DNA from: Eutrophocola sp964629325
GTDB lineage: Bacteria; Pseudomonadota; Gammaproteobacteria; Pseudomonadales; Pseudohongiellaceae
DNA length: 64,000 bases
Assembly (NCBI GenBank): GCA_964629325.1
Contig: CAZVSC010000002.1
Coordinates: 47,794 to 111,793 of the forward strand
Reading direction: 5' to 3'
Shown here: piece by piece, positions 43,026 to 51,557 of the stretch
How the letters are laid out: every line of letters begins with the position of its first letter
Position numbering within the stretch: position 1 is the first letter of the stretch
The notes under the pieces: model-generated
Told to the model about the DNA's origin: nothing
The model's input: only the letters and a program-made list of their open reading frames with translations
The model's database searches: none
Program-made: the position numbers and the translations under genes

Positions 43026-44288
43026 GTGGACAAATTAGAGATACATGGCGGTATTCCGCTGAAAGGCGAAATCCGCATCGCGGGTGCGAAGAACTCGGCA
43101 CTCCCGATCATGGCGTCGACCCTGCTGACCACCGACACGGTGAAAGTAGGCAACCTGCCGCACCTCTACGACATCACCACCATGCTGGAGCTGCTCGGCT
43201 GCATGGGTGTGGAGTCCATCGTGGGTGAGAAACTGGGTGTGGAGATCAATTCCGGCACCATTCGGCATTTCAATGCACCCTACGAACTGGTAAAGACCAT
43301 GCGCGCCTCCATCCTGGTGCTGGGACCGATGCTGGCACATTTCGGTGAAGCCGAAGTGGCCCTGCCTGGTGGTTGCGCCATCGGCAGCAGACCAGTCAAC
43401 CTGCACCTGGCGGCACTGAAGAAGATGGGTGCCGACATCATTGTCGAGAACGGCTATATCAAGGCGAGGACCAAAAATCGCCTCAAGGGCGCGCACATAT
43501 TCATGGACCTGGTGACAGTCACCGGTACCGAAAACGTCATGATGGCGGCGTGCCTTGCCGACGGCGTCACCATCATCGAGAACGCGGCCCGTGAACCGGA
43601 AGTCGTCGACCTGGCTTGCTGCCTCAGATCGATGGGTGCCGATATCTCCGGTGAAGGCACCGACACGATAACCGTGCGCGGCGTGGAAAGGCTGCACGGC
43701 TCTGAATATTCGGTTATGCCCGACAGGATCGAAACCGGCACCTACCTGATTGCCGTCGCAGCAACGCGCGGCAGGATCAAGGTCAAGGACACGCGTCCGA
43801 ATATACTGGAGGCCGTGCTCAGTAAACTCGAGGAAGCCGGTGCGCATATCGACATCGGCAAAGACTGGATTTCCCTGGACATGAAGGGCAATCGGCCGAA
43901 GGCGGTATCCCTGACGACGGCGCCGTACCCGGCATTCCCCACCGATATGCAGGCGCAGTTCACGGCGCTCAACGCCGTGGCCGAAGGCACCGGCACGATC
44001 ACGGAAACCGTGTTCGAGAATCGTTTCATGCACGTGCATGAAATGAATCGTATGGGAGCCGACCTCAAAGTGGAGGGCAATACCGTGGTGGTCAACGGCA
44101 AGGAGATTCTGAAGGGCGCGCCCGTAATGGCAACCGACCTGCGCGCATCCGCCAGCCTCATCATCGCTGGCCTGATGTCCGAGAACCAGACCACGGTCGA
44201 TCGTATCTACCATATCGACCGCGGCTACGAGTGTATTGAGGAAAAACTGCAATTGCTCGGTGCCAAGATCAAACGCCTCCCTTCCTGA
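43026..44288 (+). CDS. murA: UDP-N-acetylglucosamine 1-carboxyvinyltransferase
   Basis: The 420-residue enzyme has the KN pair in RIAGAKNSALPI (22-23) and the catalytic, fosfomycin-target Cys117 in LPGGCAIGSRPVNLH. It catalyses the first committed step of peptidoglycan synthesis. GTG 43026 matches the family N-terminus (DKLEIHGG) and follows AAGGAA. A TAAAAT box at 42973-42978 may be the -10. The upstream terminator implies an own promoter. Confidence 0.97.
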   Translation: MDKLEIHGGIPLKGEIRIAGAKNSALPIMASTLLTTDTVKVGNLPHLYDITTMLELLGCMGVESIVGEKLGVEINSGTIRHFNAPYELVKTMRASILVLGPMLAHFGEAEVALPGGCAIGSRPVNLHLAALKKMGADIIVENGYIKARTKNRLKGAHIFMDLVTVTGTENVMMAACLADGVTIIENAAREPEVVDLACCLRSMGADISGEGTDTITVRGVERLHGSEYSVMPDRIETGTYLIAVAATRGRIKVKDTRPNILEAVLSKLEEAGAHIDIGKDWISLDMKGNRPKAVSLTTAPYPAFPTDMQAQFTALNAVAEGTGTITETVFENRFMHVHEMNRMGADLKVEGNTVVVNGKEILKGAPVMATDLRASASLIIAGLMSENQTTVDRIYHIDRGYECIEEKLQLLGAKIKRLPS

Positions 44289-44298
44289 GCATGCCGAC

Positions 44299-44943
44299 AT
44301 GAACAAGAACAAACTGGTCATTGCCCTGACTAAGGGGCGTATTCTCGATGAGGTCCTGCCGCTGCTGGAACAGGCGGGGATCATGCCTGCCGAGGATTTG
44401 AACAGCAGCCGCAAGCTGATATTCGACAGCAACCTGGAAGGCGTGCAGCTGATGGTGCTGCGTGGCTCTGACGTGCCCACCTACGTGGAGCTCGGCAGCG
44501 CCGATATCGGCATCACCGGCAAGGACATCCTCATGGAAAACGGCTCCGATGGCTACTATGAGCCGCTCGACCTGAAGCTGGCCACCTGCCGGCTCATGAC
44601 CGCGGCACCGGTGAACCAGAAGGAGACACCGAAGCGCCTGCGTGTGGCGAGCAAGTTCGTCAATATCGCGAAGAATTATTTTTCCGAGCAGGGCCGCCAG
44701 GTCGATATCATCAAGCTCAACGGCGCCCTGGAACTGGCGCCCATCATGGGACTTGCCGACTGCATCGTGGATATCGTAGACACCGGCAAGACGCTCAAGG
44801 CCAACGGCCTGGAGCCTCGCGAACATATCGCCGATGTCAGCACCCGCGTCATCGTCAACAAGGCGGCGATGAAGATCAAGCACGACAACATTCAATCCCT
44901 GCTGGAGCGGCTTGCGGCCGCTGTCGCGGCAAAGGACGCCTGA
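44299..44943 (+). CDS. hisG: ATP phosphoribosyltransferase, short form HisG
   Basis: The 214-residue protein is the HisG-S form lacking the C-terminal ACT domain; this form normally needs HisZ. It has IALTKGRILDEVLPLLEQAG, GSADIGITGKDILME, and the PRPP motif IVDIVDTGKTLKANGL. It catalyses the first step of histidine synthesis. It starts 10 bp after murA. hisZ is not in the window. Confidence 0.96.
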   Translation: MNKNKLVIALTKGRILDEVLPLLEQAGIMPAEDLNSSRKLIFDSNLEGVQLMVLRGSDVPTYVELGSADIGITGKDILMENGSDGYYEPLDLKLATCRLMTAAPVNQKETPKRLRVASKFVNIAKNYFSEQGRQVDIIKLNGALELAPIMGLADCIVDIVDTGKTLKANGLEPREHIADVSTRVIVNKAAMKIKHDNIQSLLERLAAAVAAKDA

Positions 44944-44955
44944 CGGGGACAAACG

Positions 44956-46260
44956 ATGAGCATAACCATCAAGCGACTCGATGCCGCCGCCGCTGATTTT
45001 CGCCGCAATCTGGACGAGGCCCTGGCCTGGGACGCCATCGCAAACACGTCGGTGCAGGACACCGTCACCGCCATTCTCGCCGATGTGAAAGCCCGCGGCG
45101 ATGCGGCGCTGGTTGAATGGACCAACCAGCTCGACAGGCTCGAGGCAACGTCCATGAGCGATCTGGAAATCGGCAGGGACGAGCTGGAGCAAAGCCTTGC
45201 GCAGATACCTGCAGACCAGGTTGCCGCGCTCGAAAAAGCGGCTGACCGCATCCGCATCTACCATGAAAAACAGAAGCAGGATTCCTGGCAATACACCGAT
45301 ACCGACGGCTCCGTGTACGGCCAGAAGGTCACTCCCCTGGATCGCGTCGGCATGTACGTTCCTGGCGGCAAGGCCGTGTATCCCTCCACGGTACTGATGG
45401 ATGCCGTCCCCGCCCGGGTGGCTGGTGTGGGCGAGATCATCGCTACGCTGCCGACACCCGATGGCACCCGCAATCCCATCGTGCTGGCGGCATTGGCCCT
45501 GGCAGGTGTGGATCGTGTATTCACCATTGGCGGGGCACAGGCGGTGGCGGCGCTGGCCTACGGCACCGACAGTGTGCCGCGCGTCGACAAGATCGTCGGT
45601 CCGGGTAATATCTACGTTGCCGCAGCCAAGAAAGCCGTGTTCGGCCAGGTGGGCATCGACATGGTGGCGGGACCCTCCGAGATACTGGTCATCTGCGACG
45701 GCAAATCCGCTCCCGACTGGGTGGCCATGGACCTGTTTTCCCAGGCCGAACATGACGAGAATGCCCAGTCCATTCTCGTTTGCCCTGATGCGTCATATAT
45801 AGACGCGGTCATGGCGAGCATCGACAGGCTCCTGCCCGAAATGCCCCGCCGCGACATCATTACCGCCTCACTGGAATCCCGGGGACTGCTGATCGACGTG
45901 GCCGACCTGAAGGCCGCGGCCGATGTCTGCAACCTGGTGGCACCAGAGCACGTGGAGTTGTCCGTCGAGGACCCGAATGCCTTGCTCGCGGAAATCCGTC
46001 ACGCCGGCGCCATCTTCCTGGGCCGTTACACATCCGAATCACTCGGGGATTACTGTGCCGGTCCCAGCCACGTGCTGCCTACTTCCGGCACGGCCAGGTT
46101 CTCATCGGTGCTGGGTGTTTATGATTTCCAGAAACGCTCTTCAATCATCGGTTGCTCGGAAACCGCGGCCCGGGAACTGGCGGCAACGGCATCGGTACTG
46201 GCCAGGGCGGAAGGGTTGATCGCCCATGCCCGTGCAGCTGAAATCAGGGATGAGGACTGA
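44956..46260 (+). CDS. hisD: Histidinol dehydrogenase
   Basis: The 434-residue zinc enzyme has YVPGGKAVYPSTVLMDAVPA, FTIGGAQAVAALAYGTDSVP, VGPGNIYVAAAKKAVFG, AGPSEILVICDG, and the zinc/catalytic LFSQAEHDENAQS. It oxidises histidinol to histidine with two NAD+. Its start lies 12 bp after hisG. hisC, which follows it in Pseudomonas, is not here. Confidence 0.97.
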   Translation: MSITIKRLDAAAADFRRNLDEALAWDAIANTSVQDTVTAILADVKARGDAALVEWTNQLDRLEATSMSDLEIGRDELEQSLAQIPADQVAALEKAADRIRIYHEKQKQDSWQYTDTDGSVYGQKVTPLDRVGMYVPGGKAVYPSTVLMDAVPARVAGVGEIIATLPTPDGTRNPIVLAALALAGVDRVFTIGGAQAVAALAYGTDSVPRVDKIVGPGNIYVAAAKKAVFGQVGIDMVAGPSEILVICDGKSAPDWVAMDLFSQAEHDENAQSILVCPDASYIDAVMASIDRLLPEMPRRDIITASLESRGLLIDVADLKAAADVCNLVAPEHVELSVEDPNALLAEIRHAGAIFLGRYTSESLGDYCAGPSHVLPTSGTARFSSVLGVYDFQKRSSIIGCSETAARELAATASVLARAEGLIAHARAAEIRDED

Positions 46261-46283
46261 AGGCTGTTTTGCCGGGTGAGAGC

Positions 46284-47477
46284 CTAGTGCAACAGGCCTT
46301 CGCTGAAGGGGTTGGGATCGAACAGCGGTTCTTCGTCGTTGCTCCAGTACAGTACGGCTTCCCCGACACCGAGAATGATCGGTATGGTCAGGATTTCACC
46401 GTTGCGGTAGACAGATGCCACCACGGTTTCGCCAGGCCCCAGGCTATTGGTGGTCTGGATGGCGCGAATGGCGGTTTCATCACTGTCGATGGTAATGCCG
46501 GCAAGGTTGATGATGAGATCATTGCTGCGCAGTCCGGCCATGTCGGCAGGTCCGTTGTCCGAAATCTTCTCCACCCATAATCCCTGCACATCGACATCGA
46601 GCAGCATCTTGCCGGCGATACGGGTCAGGAAGCGTCCTTCCACCCCCAGGAAGCCGCCGGGCCCCTGTTCAATGTAGGCCTGCATGAGGTCGTAGGCCTT
46701 GTGCGCGGGGATGGCGAAACTGATGCCTTCCGATCCCCCGGATTCCGTCACGATGGTGGAGTTGATGCCCACCAGCCTGCCGTTCACATCGACCAGCGCG
46801 CCGCCGGAACTGCCCGGGTTGATGGCAGCGTCGGTCTGGATGACATAACTGTCCTGTGTCCTGAGCAGGGCGCTGATGATGCCGAGAGTCACTGACTGGC
46901 CAATATTGCGCGGGTTGCCGATGGCCAGGACGATGTCGCCGGTATCCAGCGTGCTTTGTTCGACCTGGGTCATGTAAGCCATGTCCGTGGCGTCCACTTT
47001 CAGCAGCGCCAGGTCGTTCTTGGGGTCGACGGACACGATGCGGGCCTGCATGGTCTGTCCGTTGTACAGGGTTATGGTGATTTCCGGGAGAGAGCGATCC
47101 ACGATGTCGGAGTCGTTGATCTCGAAAATATGGAAGCTGGTGATGATGTAGCCGTCGGCGGAAATAATGACGCCTGATCCCAGGCTGGTGCTTTCATCCT
47201 CGAGCAGGATGGGGCGGCGCAACCCGGGCAAATAACGCCCGCCGACACTGCGCCTGACATCCGAGGTGGAGTTGATGCTGACTACGGCCGGAGCCGCCTT
47301 GGAAATGGCGTCTGAATAGGAAAAGGAAAACAGGTTGTCAGCGGCGGCCTGCTCGGGCGGCAGGTAAGTGTCGATGCCGGGAACCAGTTGGGCCAGCCTG
47401 GGCATCTGCAGCAGGGCAAAGCCGAACGCGAGGCCGGCCACGGCGGGCCAGATAACAAAATTGATTACCTTGTTCAT
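46284..47477 (-). CDS. algW: DegS/AlgW-type periplasmic serine protease
   Basis: The 397-residue HtrA-family protease has one N-terminal anchor helix (about 6-24), the trypsin domain with His in ITSFHIFEI, Asp in KNDLALLK and Ser in NPGSSGGALVD, and one PDZ domain (about 285-370). AlgW/DegS cleave the anti-sigma factor MucA/RseA after outer-membrane stress. Only one PDZ fits DegS rather than DegP. It converges with hisD (23-bp gap), as in Pseudomonas. Confidence 0.93.
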   Translation of the reverse strand: MNKVINFVIWPAVAGLAFGFALLQMPRLAQLVPGIDTYLPPEQAAADNLFSFSYSDAISKAAPAVVSINSTSDVRRSVGGRYLPGLRRPILLEDESTSLGSGVIISADGYIITSFHIFEINDSDIVDRSLPEITITLYNGQTMQARIVSVDPKNDLALLKVDATDMAYMTQVEQSTLDTGDIVLAIGNPRNIGQSVTLGIISALLRTQDSYVIQTDAAINPGSSGGALVDVNGRLVGINSTIVTESGGSEGISFAIPAHKAYDLMQAYIEQGPGGFLGVEGRFLTRIAGKMLLDVDVQGLWVEKISDNGPADMAGLRSNDLIINLAGITIDSDETAIRAIQTTNSLGPGETVVASVYRNGEILTIPIILGVGEAVLYWSNDEEPLFDPNPFSEGLLH

Positions 47478-47653
47478 GATGAACTGCCAGTTTCTCCCCC
47501 CGGTGCCGCTCCGGTTGACAGTGTGCAGTCATAGAGCGGTCATAGCGACTTTGCTATGATTACGGACCGGCAAGTATAACCCAATTCCCCGTTGTACACA
47601 GGCTGTGCGCCTGGAGGTAACACGGTGGCGACCCAATACGGGAGAACCAATCC

Positions 47654-48415
47654 ATGCCAGTCAGTCTGGCCGAACTGCAATCCACACTTGATACCCTGCT
47701 GAAGCCAGGTGAATTTCGCGACTATTGCCCTAACGGCCTCCAGGTCCAGGGCCGGGGAACCATCGGCACGCTGGTCAGTGGCGTCACCGCCTGCCAGGCG
47801 TTGATCGATGCTGCCCTGGAAAAGGGGGCAGATGCCATTCTTGTCCATCATGGGTATTTCTGGCGCGGCGAGGAAGCGACAGTGACAGGAATTCGCAGGA
47901 ACAGGCTCAAGGCCCTGCTCGATAACGACATCAACCTGTTTGCCTACCATTTGCCGCTGGATGCCCACCCGCAGTTTGGCAACAACGCACAGCTTGGCCT
48001 GAAACTGGGTTTTAATACTGAAGCGGACCTGGATCCGCTGCACAAAAGCCGGGTCGGTGTTTGGGGGGTTGTGGATGAACCGTGCAGCGGCGATGAACTG
48101 GTCCGGCGCATTACCAGGCAGCTTGGGCGGGCGCCCCTGCATATTCCGGGTACCGCAAAGCGTATCGACAAGATCGGCTGGTGTACCGGATCCGCCCAGA
48201 ACTACATCGAGCTCGCCTTCGAGGCCGGCGTGGATGCTTACCTGACGGGCGAGGTTTCCGAGCAGACCGTGCATTTTGCCCGTGAAACCGGCATGCATTT
48301 TTTTGCCGCAGGCCATCACGCCACAGAGCGCTATGGTGTTCAGGCCGTCGGCCAGTACCTGGCCAGTGAATTAGGCATCGCCCACGAGTTCATCGATATC
48401 GATAATCCCGTGTAA
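47654..48415 (+). CDS. Nif3-like dinuclear metal-centre protein (YbgI family)
   Basis: The 253-residue protein has DYCPNGLQVQGRG, ILVHHGYFW (HH metal ligands), LPLDAHPQFGNNAQL and a late GHHATERYGVQA. It forms a toroid with two metals; proposed roles include GTP cyclohydrolase I-like activity. ATG 47654 follows GGGAGAACC. It is divergent from algW, an arrangement also seen in Pseudomonas. Confidence 0.92.
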   Translation: MPVSLAELQSTLDTLLKPGEFRDYCPNGLQVQGRGTIGTLVSGVTACQALIDAALEKGADAILVHHGYFWRGEEATVTGIRRNRLKALLDNDINLFAYHLPLDAHPQFGNNAQLGLKLGFNTEADLDPLHKSRVGVWGVVDEPCSGDELVRRITRQLGRAPLHIPGTAKRIDKIGWCTGSAQNYIELAFEAGVDAYLTGEVSEQTVHFARETGMHFFAAGHHATERYGVQAVGQYLASELGIAHEFIDIDNPV

Positions 48416-48420
48416 TAGGT

Positions 48421-48455
48421 TAGAGCTTAGAGGTTAGAGGTAAGAGGTAAGAGGT
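48421..48455 (+). repeat. 7-bp tandem repeat containing the yciH ribosome-binding site
   Basis: Five 7-bp units run TAGAGCT, TAGAGGT, TAGAGGT, AAGAGGT, AAGAGGT, and then AAGG leads into ATG 48460. A degenerate sixth unit AATAGGT overlaps the upstream stop. The last GAGG is the Shine-Dalgarno, 5 bp before the ATG. Confidence 0.9.
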
Positions 48456-48459
48456 AAGG

Positions 48460-48810
48460 ATGTCAGGTTCAAGACCGGTTTATTCGACTGAAGTCGGCAG
48501 GTTGTGTCCACGTTGCGGTCTATCTGCACGGGTTTGCGGCTGTGATGTCGTCAAGGAGTTTAAAGGCGGAGACGGCATCATTCGGTTGTCCCGGGAAACG
48601 AAAGGGCGCAAGGGCAAGGGCGTGACCCTGGTGACAGGTTTCCAGGGCAGCGAAGATGAGCTGAAAGCACTGGCAAAAAAGCTCAAGCAGCTTTGCGGCA
48701 CCGGCGGCACCGTCAAGGACGGGATTATTGAAATCCAGGGTGATATGCGTCACAAAATTCAACAATCGCTGGAGGCATCCGGGTACCGGGTGAAACTCGC
48801 GGGCGGGTAA
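48460..48810 (+). CDS. yciH: SUI1/eIF1-like translation initiation factor YciH
   Basis: The 116-residue protein has an N-terminal LCPRCGLSARVCGC cysteine cluster and the SUI1 domain: RLSRETKGRKGKGVTLVTG and LKQLCGTGGTVKDGIIEIQG, ending KIQQSLEASGYRVKLAGG. It is a bacterial eIF1 homologue thought to tune initiation. Its Shine-Dalgarno is embedded in a heptanucleotide tandem repeat. Confidence 0.93.
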   Translation: MSGSRPVYSTEVGRLCPRCGLSARVCGCDVVKEFKGGDGIIRLSRETKGRKGKGVTLVTGFQGSEDELKALAKKLKQLCGTGGTVKDGIIEIQGDMRHKIQQSLEASGYRVKLAGG

Positions 48811-48834
48811 GTATTCGTTAAGAGGAGAAATGAC

Positions 48835-49134
48835 GTGGACAAAATGACTGAAACCGAAATCGAGGCCGCCGTGTTCAGGCGCCTGCTGGAGCACTTGGAT
48901 TCCCGCAAGGATGCCCAGAACATCGACCTGATGAACCTGGCGGGCTTCTGCAGGAATTGCCTGTCAAAATGGTATGTTAAGGCAGCCAGTGAAAGGGGTT
49001 TCGACGTCGAGTACGAGGCTGCCCGGGAGCGGGTTTACGGCATGCCCTACAGCGAGTGGAAGGGCAAATACCAGCTTGAAGCCACCGATGAACAGAAGCG
49101 GCTGTTTGCGGAAAACTTCCCGAAACCGGAATAG
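48835..49134 (+). CDS. DUF1244-family protein
   Basis: The 99-residue protein contains VFRRLLEHLDSRKDAQNIDL, NLAGFCRNCLSKWY and VYGMPYSEWKGKYQLEA, the hallmark of the DUF1244 family common in proteobacteria. Two cysteines (FCRNC) may bind metal. GTG 48835 is favoured by AGGAG 7 bp upstream; ATG 48844 is possible. Function unknown. Confidence 0.88.
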   Translation: MDKMTETEIEAAVFRRLLEHLDSRKDAQNIDLMNLAGFCRNCLSKWYVKAASERGFDVEYEAARERVYGMPYSEWKGKYQLEATDEQKRLFAENFPKPE

Positions 49135-49268
49135 CGCCGGCCGATTGCTGGCAAATCCCGGGATTCGCCATACCGTCAAAACTGCGAACTGATTCACCCA
49201 CCTTTGCTGAATACCTGCGATAGGATGGCTCCACAGCCTGGAAAAAGCCGGGTTGAAGGAGTCCAGAG

Positions 49269-49523
49269 ATGGGTACATTAAACGTAAGCCAGATCGCAGA
49301 AAATCCAGTCGTTGTAGGAGAGATCCGCTATACCCTCGTGGAGGATCTGCCCGCACGCTTCAACCTGAATCCGCTGAAGCGCAGCAACCGCATCAACATA
49401 CGCCTGCGTGATGAAGATATCAGTGCGCTCGAGGCAATGGCATTGCAGGCCGACATGCCGTTCCAGGCCTTTCTCGCCGATGTGATTCACAAGTACGCCA
49501 CGGGCAAAGTCGAAGAAAAATAA
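49269..49523 (+). CDS. Ribbon-helix-helix antitoxin-like protein
   Basis: The 84-residue protein has a variable N-terminus (1-38) and a C-terminal RHH-like segment (40-80): NRINIRLRDEDISALEAMAL then QADMPFQAFLADVIHKYATG. This matches CopG/BrnA-type antitoxin patterns. The start follows GAAGGAG (gttgaaggagtccagag). No toxin ORF lies beside it. It may be an orphan antitoxin or a plain regulator. Confidence 0.72.
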   Translation: MGTLNVSQIAENPVVVGEIRYTLVEDLPARFNLNPLKRSNRINIRLRDEDISALEAMALQADMPFQAFLADVIHKYATGKVEEK

Positions 49524-49636
49524 TCCCCCCAGTCCCCTCAATCCTGCTGTCAGTCTGAATATCCGAAAGGGGCAGCAGGGACCGGTGGGCAGCCAGCCTG
49601 CCGGCAGCAACCACCTAACGTATGGATGCACCGTGA

Positions 49637-49654
49637 CAACAGGAATTCCTGTTG
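49637..49654. other. 18-bp perfect palindrome
   Basis: CAACAGGAATTCCTGTTG is perfectly self-complementary. It lies between the antitoxin-like gene and the converging YciI-domain gene, with no T-run. It could be an operator or a simple bidirectional stem. Confidence 0.6.
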
Positions 49655-49672
49655 ACGGTAATGCCGCACGTG

Positions 49673-49969
49673 CTACCTGAGTGGAACGAGTTTGACCGGC
49701 CGGATCTCGATGTGCTCCCAGACACGGCCCCCGATGTAGGGGTCGCTTTGCAGATGTTCTTCCAGGCTTTCCCGGTCAGGGAATTCCAGGTGCAGGGTGG
49801 AACCGATCATCTTGCCGTCCTCATCGAGGATGGCGCCGCCGCTGAGGAACCTGCCTTCCCTGATCAATTCCCTGACACTGGCGAGATGGGCCTCGCGGTG
49901 TTGCATCCGGCGGTCAAGGGCTTCAGGGTCGGTGTAATCGAGGGCGGTGACGGCGAATTGCACGGTCAT
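49673..49969 (-). CDS. YciI-domain protein
   Basis: The 98-residue alpha/beta-barrel protein has MQHREAHLASVRELIREGRF, LSGGAILDEDGKMIGSTLHL and SDPYIGGRVWEHIEIRPV, the YciI/YCII pattern with the conserved R-x-x-H and D-P-Y. Its start overlaps the aldehyde dehydrogenase stop by 4 bp (ATGA), so translation is coupled. Function unknown. Confidence 0.88.
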   Translation of the reverse strand: MTVQFAVTALDYTDPEALDRRMQHREAHLASVRELIREGRFLSGGAILDEDGKMIGSTLHLEFPDRESLEEHLQSDPYIGGRVWEHIEIRPVKLVPLR

Positions 49970-51432
49970 ACCTCCGAGATAAGCTTGGTCACCAGGCAGG
50001 CTTCGAGACCTTCAATACCTTCCTCCGAGCCGTGGCCGGATTCCTTGATGCCACCGAAGGGAGAGTCCGGCGTGGAAATGGCAAAGCTGTTGATGCCGAT
50101 CATGCCGGCCTCGAGCTGCTCACCAAGCAGTTTCACGCGTTTTGCCGAATCGGTAAAGGCAAAGGCTGCCAGGCCGTACGGCAGGCGGTTGGCTTCGCTG
50201 ATGACCGCGTCGAAGTCGCTGAACCGGTTGATGATGGCCACCGGCCCGAACGGCTCCTCGTTCATGATGCGGGCACTGTGCGGCACGTTGGACAGCACGG
50301 TAGGCTGGTAGAAATAGCCTGGGCCATCGATGGGTGCGCCGCCCGTTTCCAGAGTGGCGCCAGCCTGCACGGCATCATCGATGATGCTGCTGATGGCTTC
50401 CAGCCGGCGCGCGTGAATAAGCGGCCCCATCTGGTTGTTTTCGTCCAGGGGGTTGCCCACCTTGATCTCTTTGGTTTTCGCGGTGAAGCCTTCGACAAAC
50501 TTGTCGAAGATGGATTCGTGCACCAGGAAGCGGGTCGGGGACACGCAGACCTGGCCGCCATTGCGGAATTTTGCCGCCACGGCCATTTTCAGCACTGCCT
50601 CGACATCGGCATCCGCAAAGACAAGCACCGGTGCATGCCCGCCCAGTTCCATGGTCGTACGGATCATTTTGTCTGCCGCCAGTTTCATCAGTGACTTGCC
50701 GACCGGCACAGAGCCGGTGAATGACATCTTGCGAATGATGGGCGAGTTCAGCAGGTAAGTGGACACCACGTGGGGCACGCCGAAGACGATCGACAACACG
50801 CCATCCGGCAATCCGGCATCCTGCAGGCATTTGGCCATCAGCAGGGCGGTGGCCGGCGTGTCTTCCGCCGGCTTGAAGACACAGGAGCAGCCGGCGCCCA
50901 GGGAGGCGCCCATCTTGCGGGCCGGGTTGCCCTGCGGGAAATTCCAGGGGGCAAAGGCGGCAACCGGTCCCACCGGTTCCTTGACCACGTACATGCGCGA
51001 GCCGGGCTGACGCTGGGCCAGCACACGTCCATAGGCGCGGCGGCCTTCCTCGGCATACCAGTCGAGCACGTCGGTCGACATCTTCAGCTCGATCCGCGAC
51101 TGCAGGATCGGTTTGCCGGACTCCAGGGTTGCCACGGTCGTGATCTGTTCTCCGCGTTCACGCATCAGCGAGGCGGCCTTGCGCAGTACCGCGCTTCTTT
51201 CTTCGGGCAGCTTGGCGCGCCAGACCCTGAAACCTTCCGCGGCGGCAGTCAGTGCGCGATCGAGATCTTCCTCGGTGGCGTGGGGCAGTTCACCCAGCAC
51301 TTCACCGGTAGCCGGGTTCAGGACGGGCTCTGATTTACGCGATCCCTTCGAAATCCACTCACCGGCGATGAAAAGCTGCAATTCCGGGTAATGGGTAAGT
51401 GGGTCGGTCTTCAGATGTTTCGCTTCAGCCAC
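49966..51432 (-). CDS. NAD(P)-dependent aldehyde dehydrogenase (succinate-semialdehyde type)
   Basis: The 488-residue ALDH has FAPWNFPQGNPARKMGASLG, MSFTGSVPVGKSLMKLA, catalytic Glu in MELGGHAPVLVF and Cys in GGQVCVSPTRF. It oxidises a linear aldehyde; resemblance to GabD-type enzymes is moderate and the substrate is uncertain. GTG 51432 follows CAGGAG. It is coupled to the YciI gene and divergent from an amidohydrolase. Confidence 0.9.
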   Translation of the reverse strand: MAEAKHLKTDPLTHYPELQLFIAGEWISKGSRKSEPVLNPATGEVLGELPHATEEDLDRALTAAAEGFRVWRAKLPEERSAVLRKAASLMRERGEQITTVATLESGKPILQSRIELKMSTDVLDWYAEEGRRAYGRVLAQRQPGSRMYVVKEPVGPVAAFAPWNFPQGNPARKMGASLGAGCSCVFKPAEDTPATALLMAKCLQDAGLPDGVLSIVFGVPHVVSTYLLNSPIIRKMSFTGSVPVGKSLMKLAADKMIRTTMELGGHAPVLVFADADVEAVLKMAVAAKFRNGGQVCVSPTRFLVHESIFDKFVEGFTAKTKEIKVGNPLDENNQMGPLIHARRLEAISSIIDDAVQAGATLETGGAPIDGPGYFYQPTVLSNVPHSARIMNEEPFGPVAIINRFSDFDAVISEANRLPYGLAAFAFTDSAKRVKLLGEQLEAGMIGINSFAISTPDSPFGGIKESGHGSEEGIEGLEACLVTKLISEV

Positions 51433-51557
51433 GGAGAGACTCCTGCAAATAAATAGGGGTGAGTAATTTGGGGGCGTAATGATGGACCAAAAGGGGGGTT
51501 GGAGTAAAATTTTTTCGCTATACTGCGCCGCTTTACTGCCATTTTTCGGAGCTTTGC

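Noticed and set aside
44269..45753. 494-residue - strand frame across hisG and hisD
   Set aside because: Antisense to two confidently identified histidine genes.
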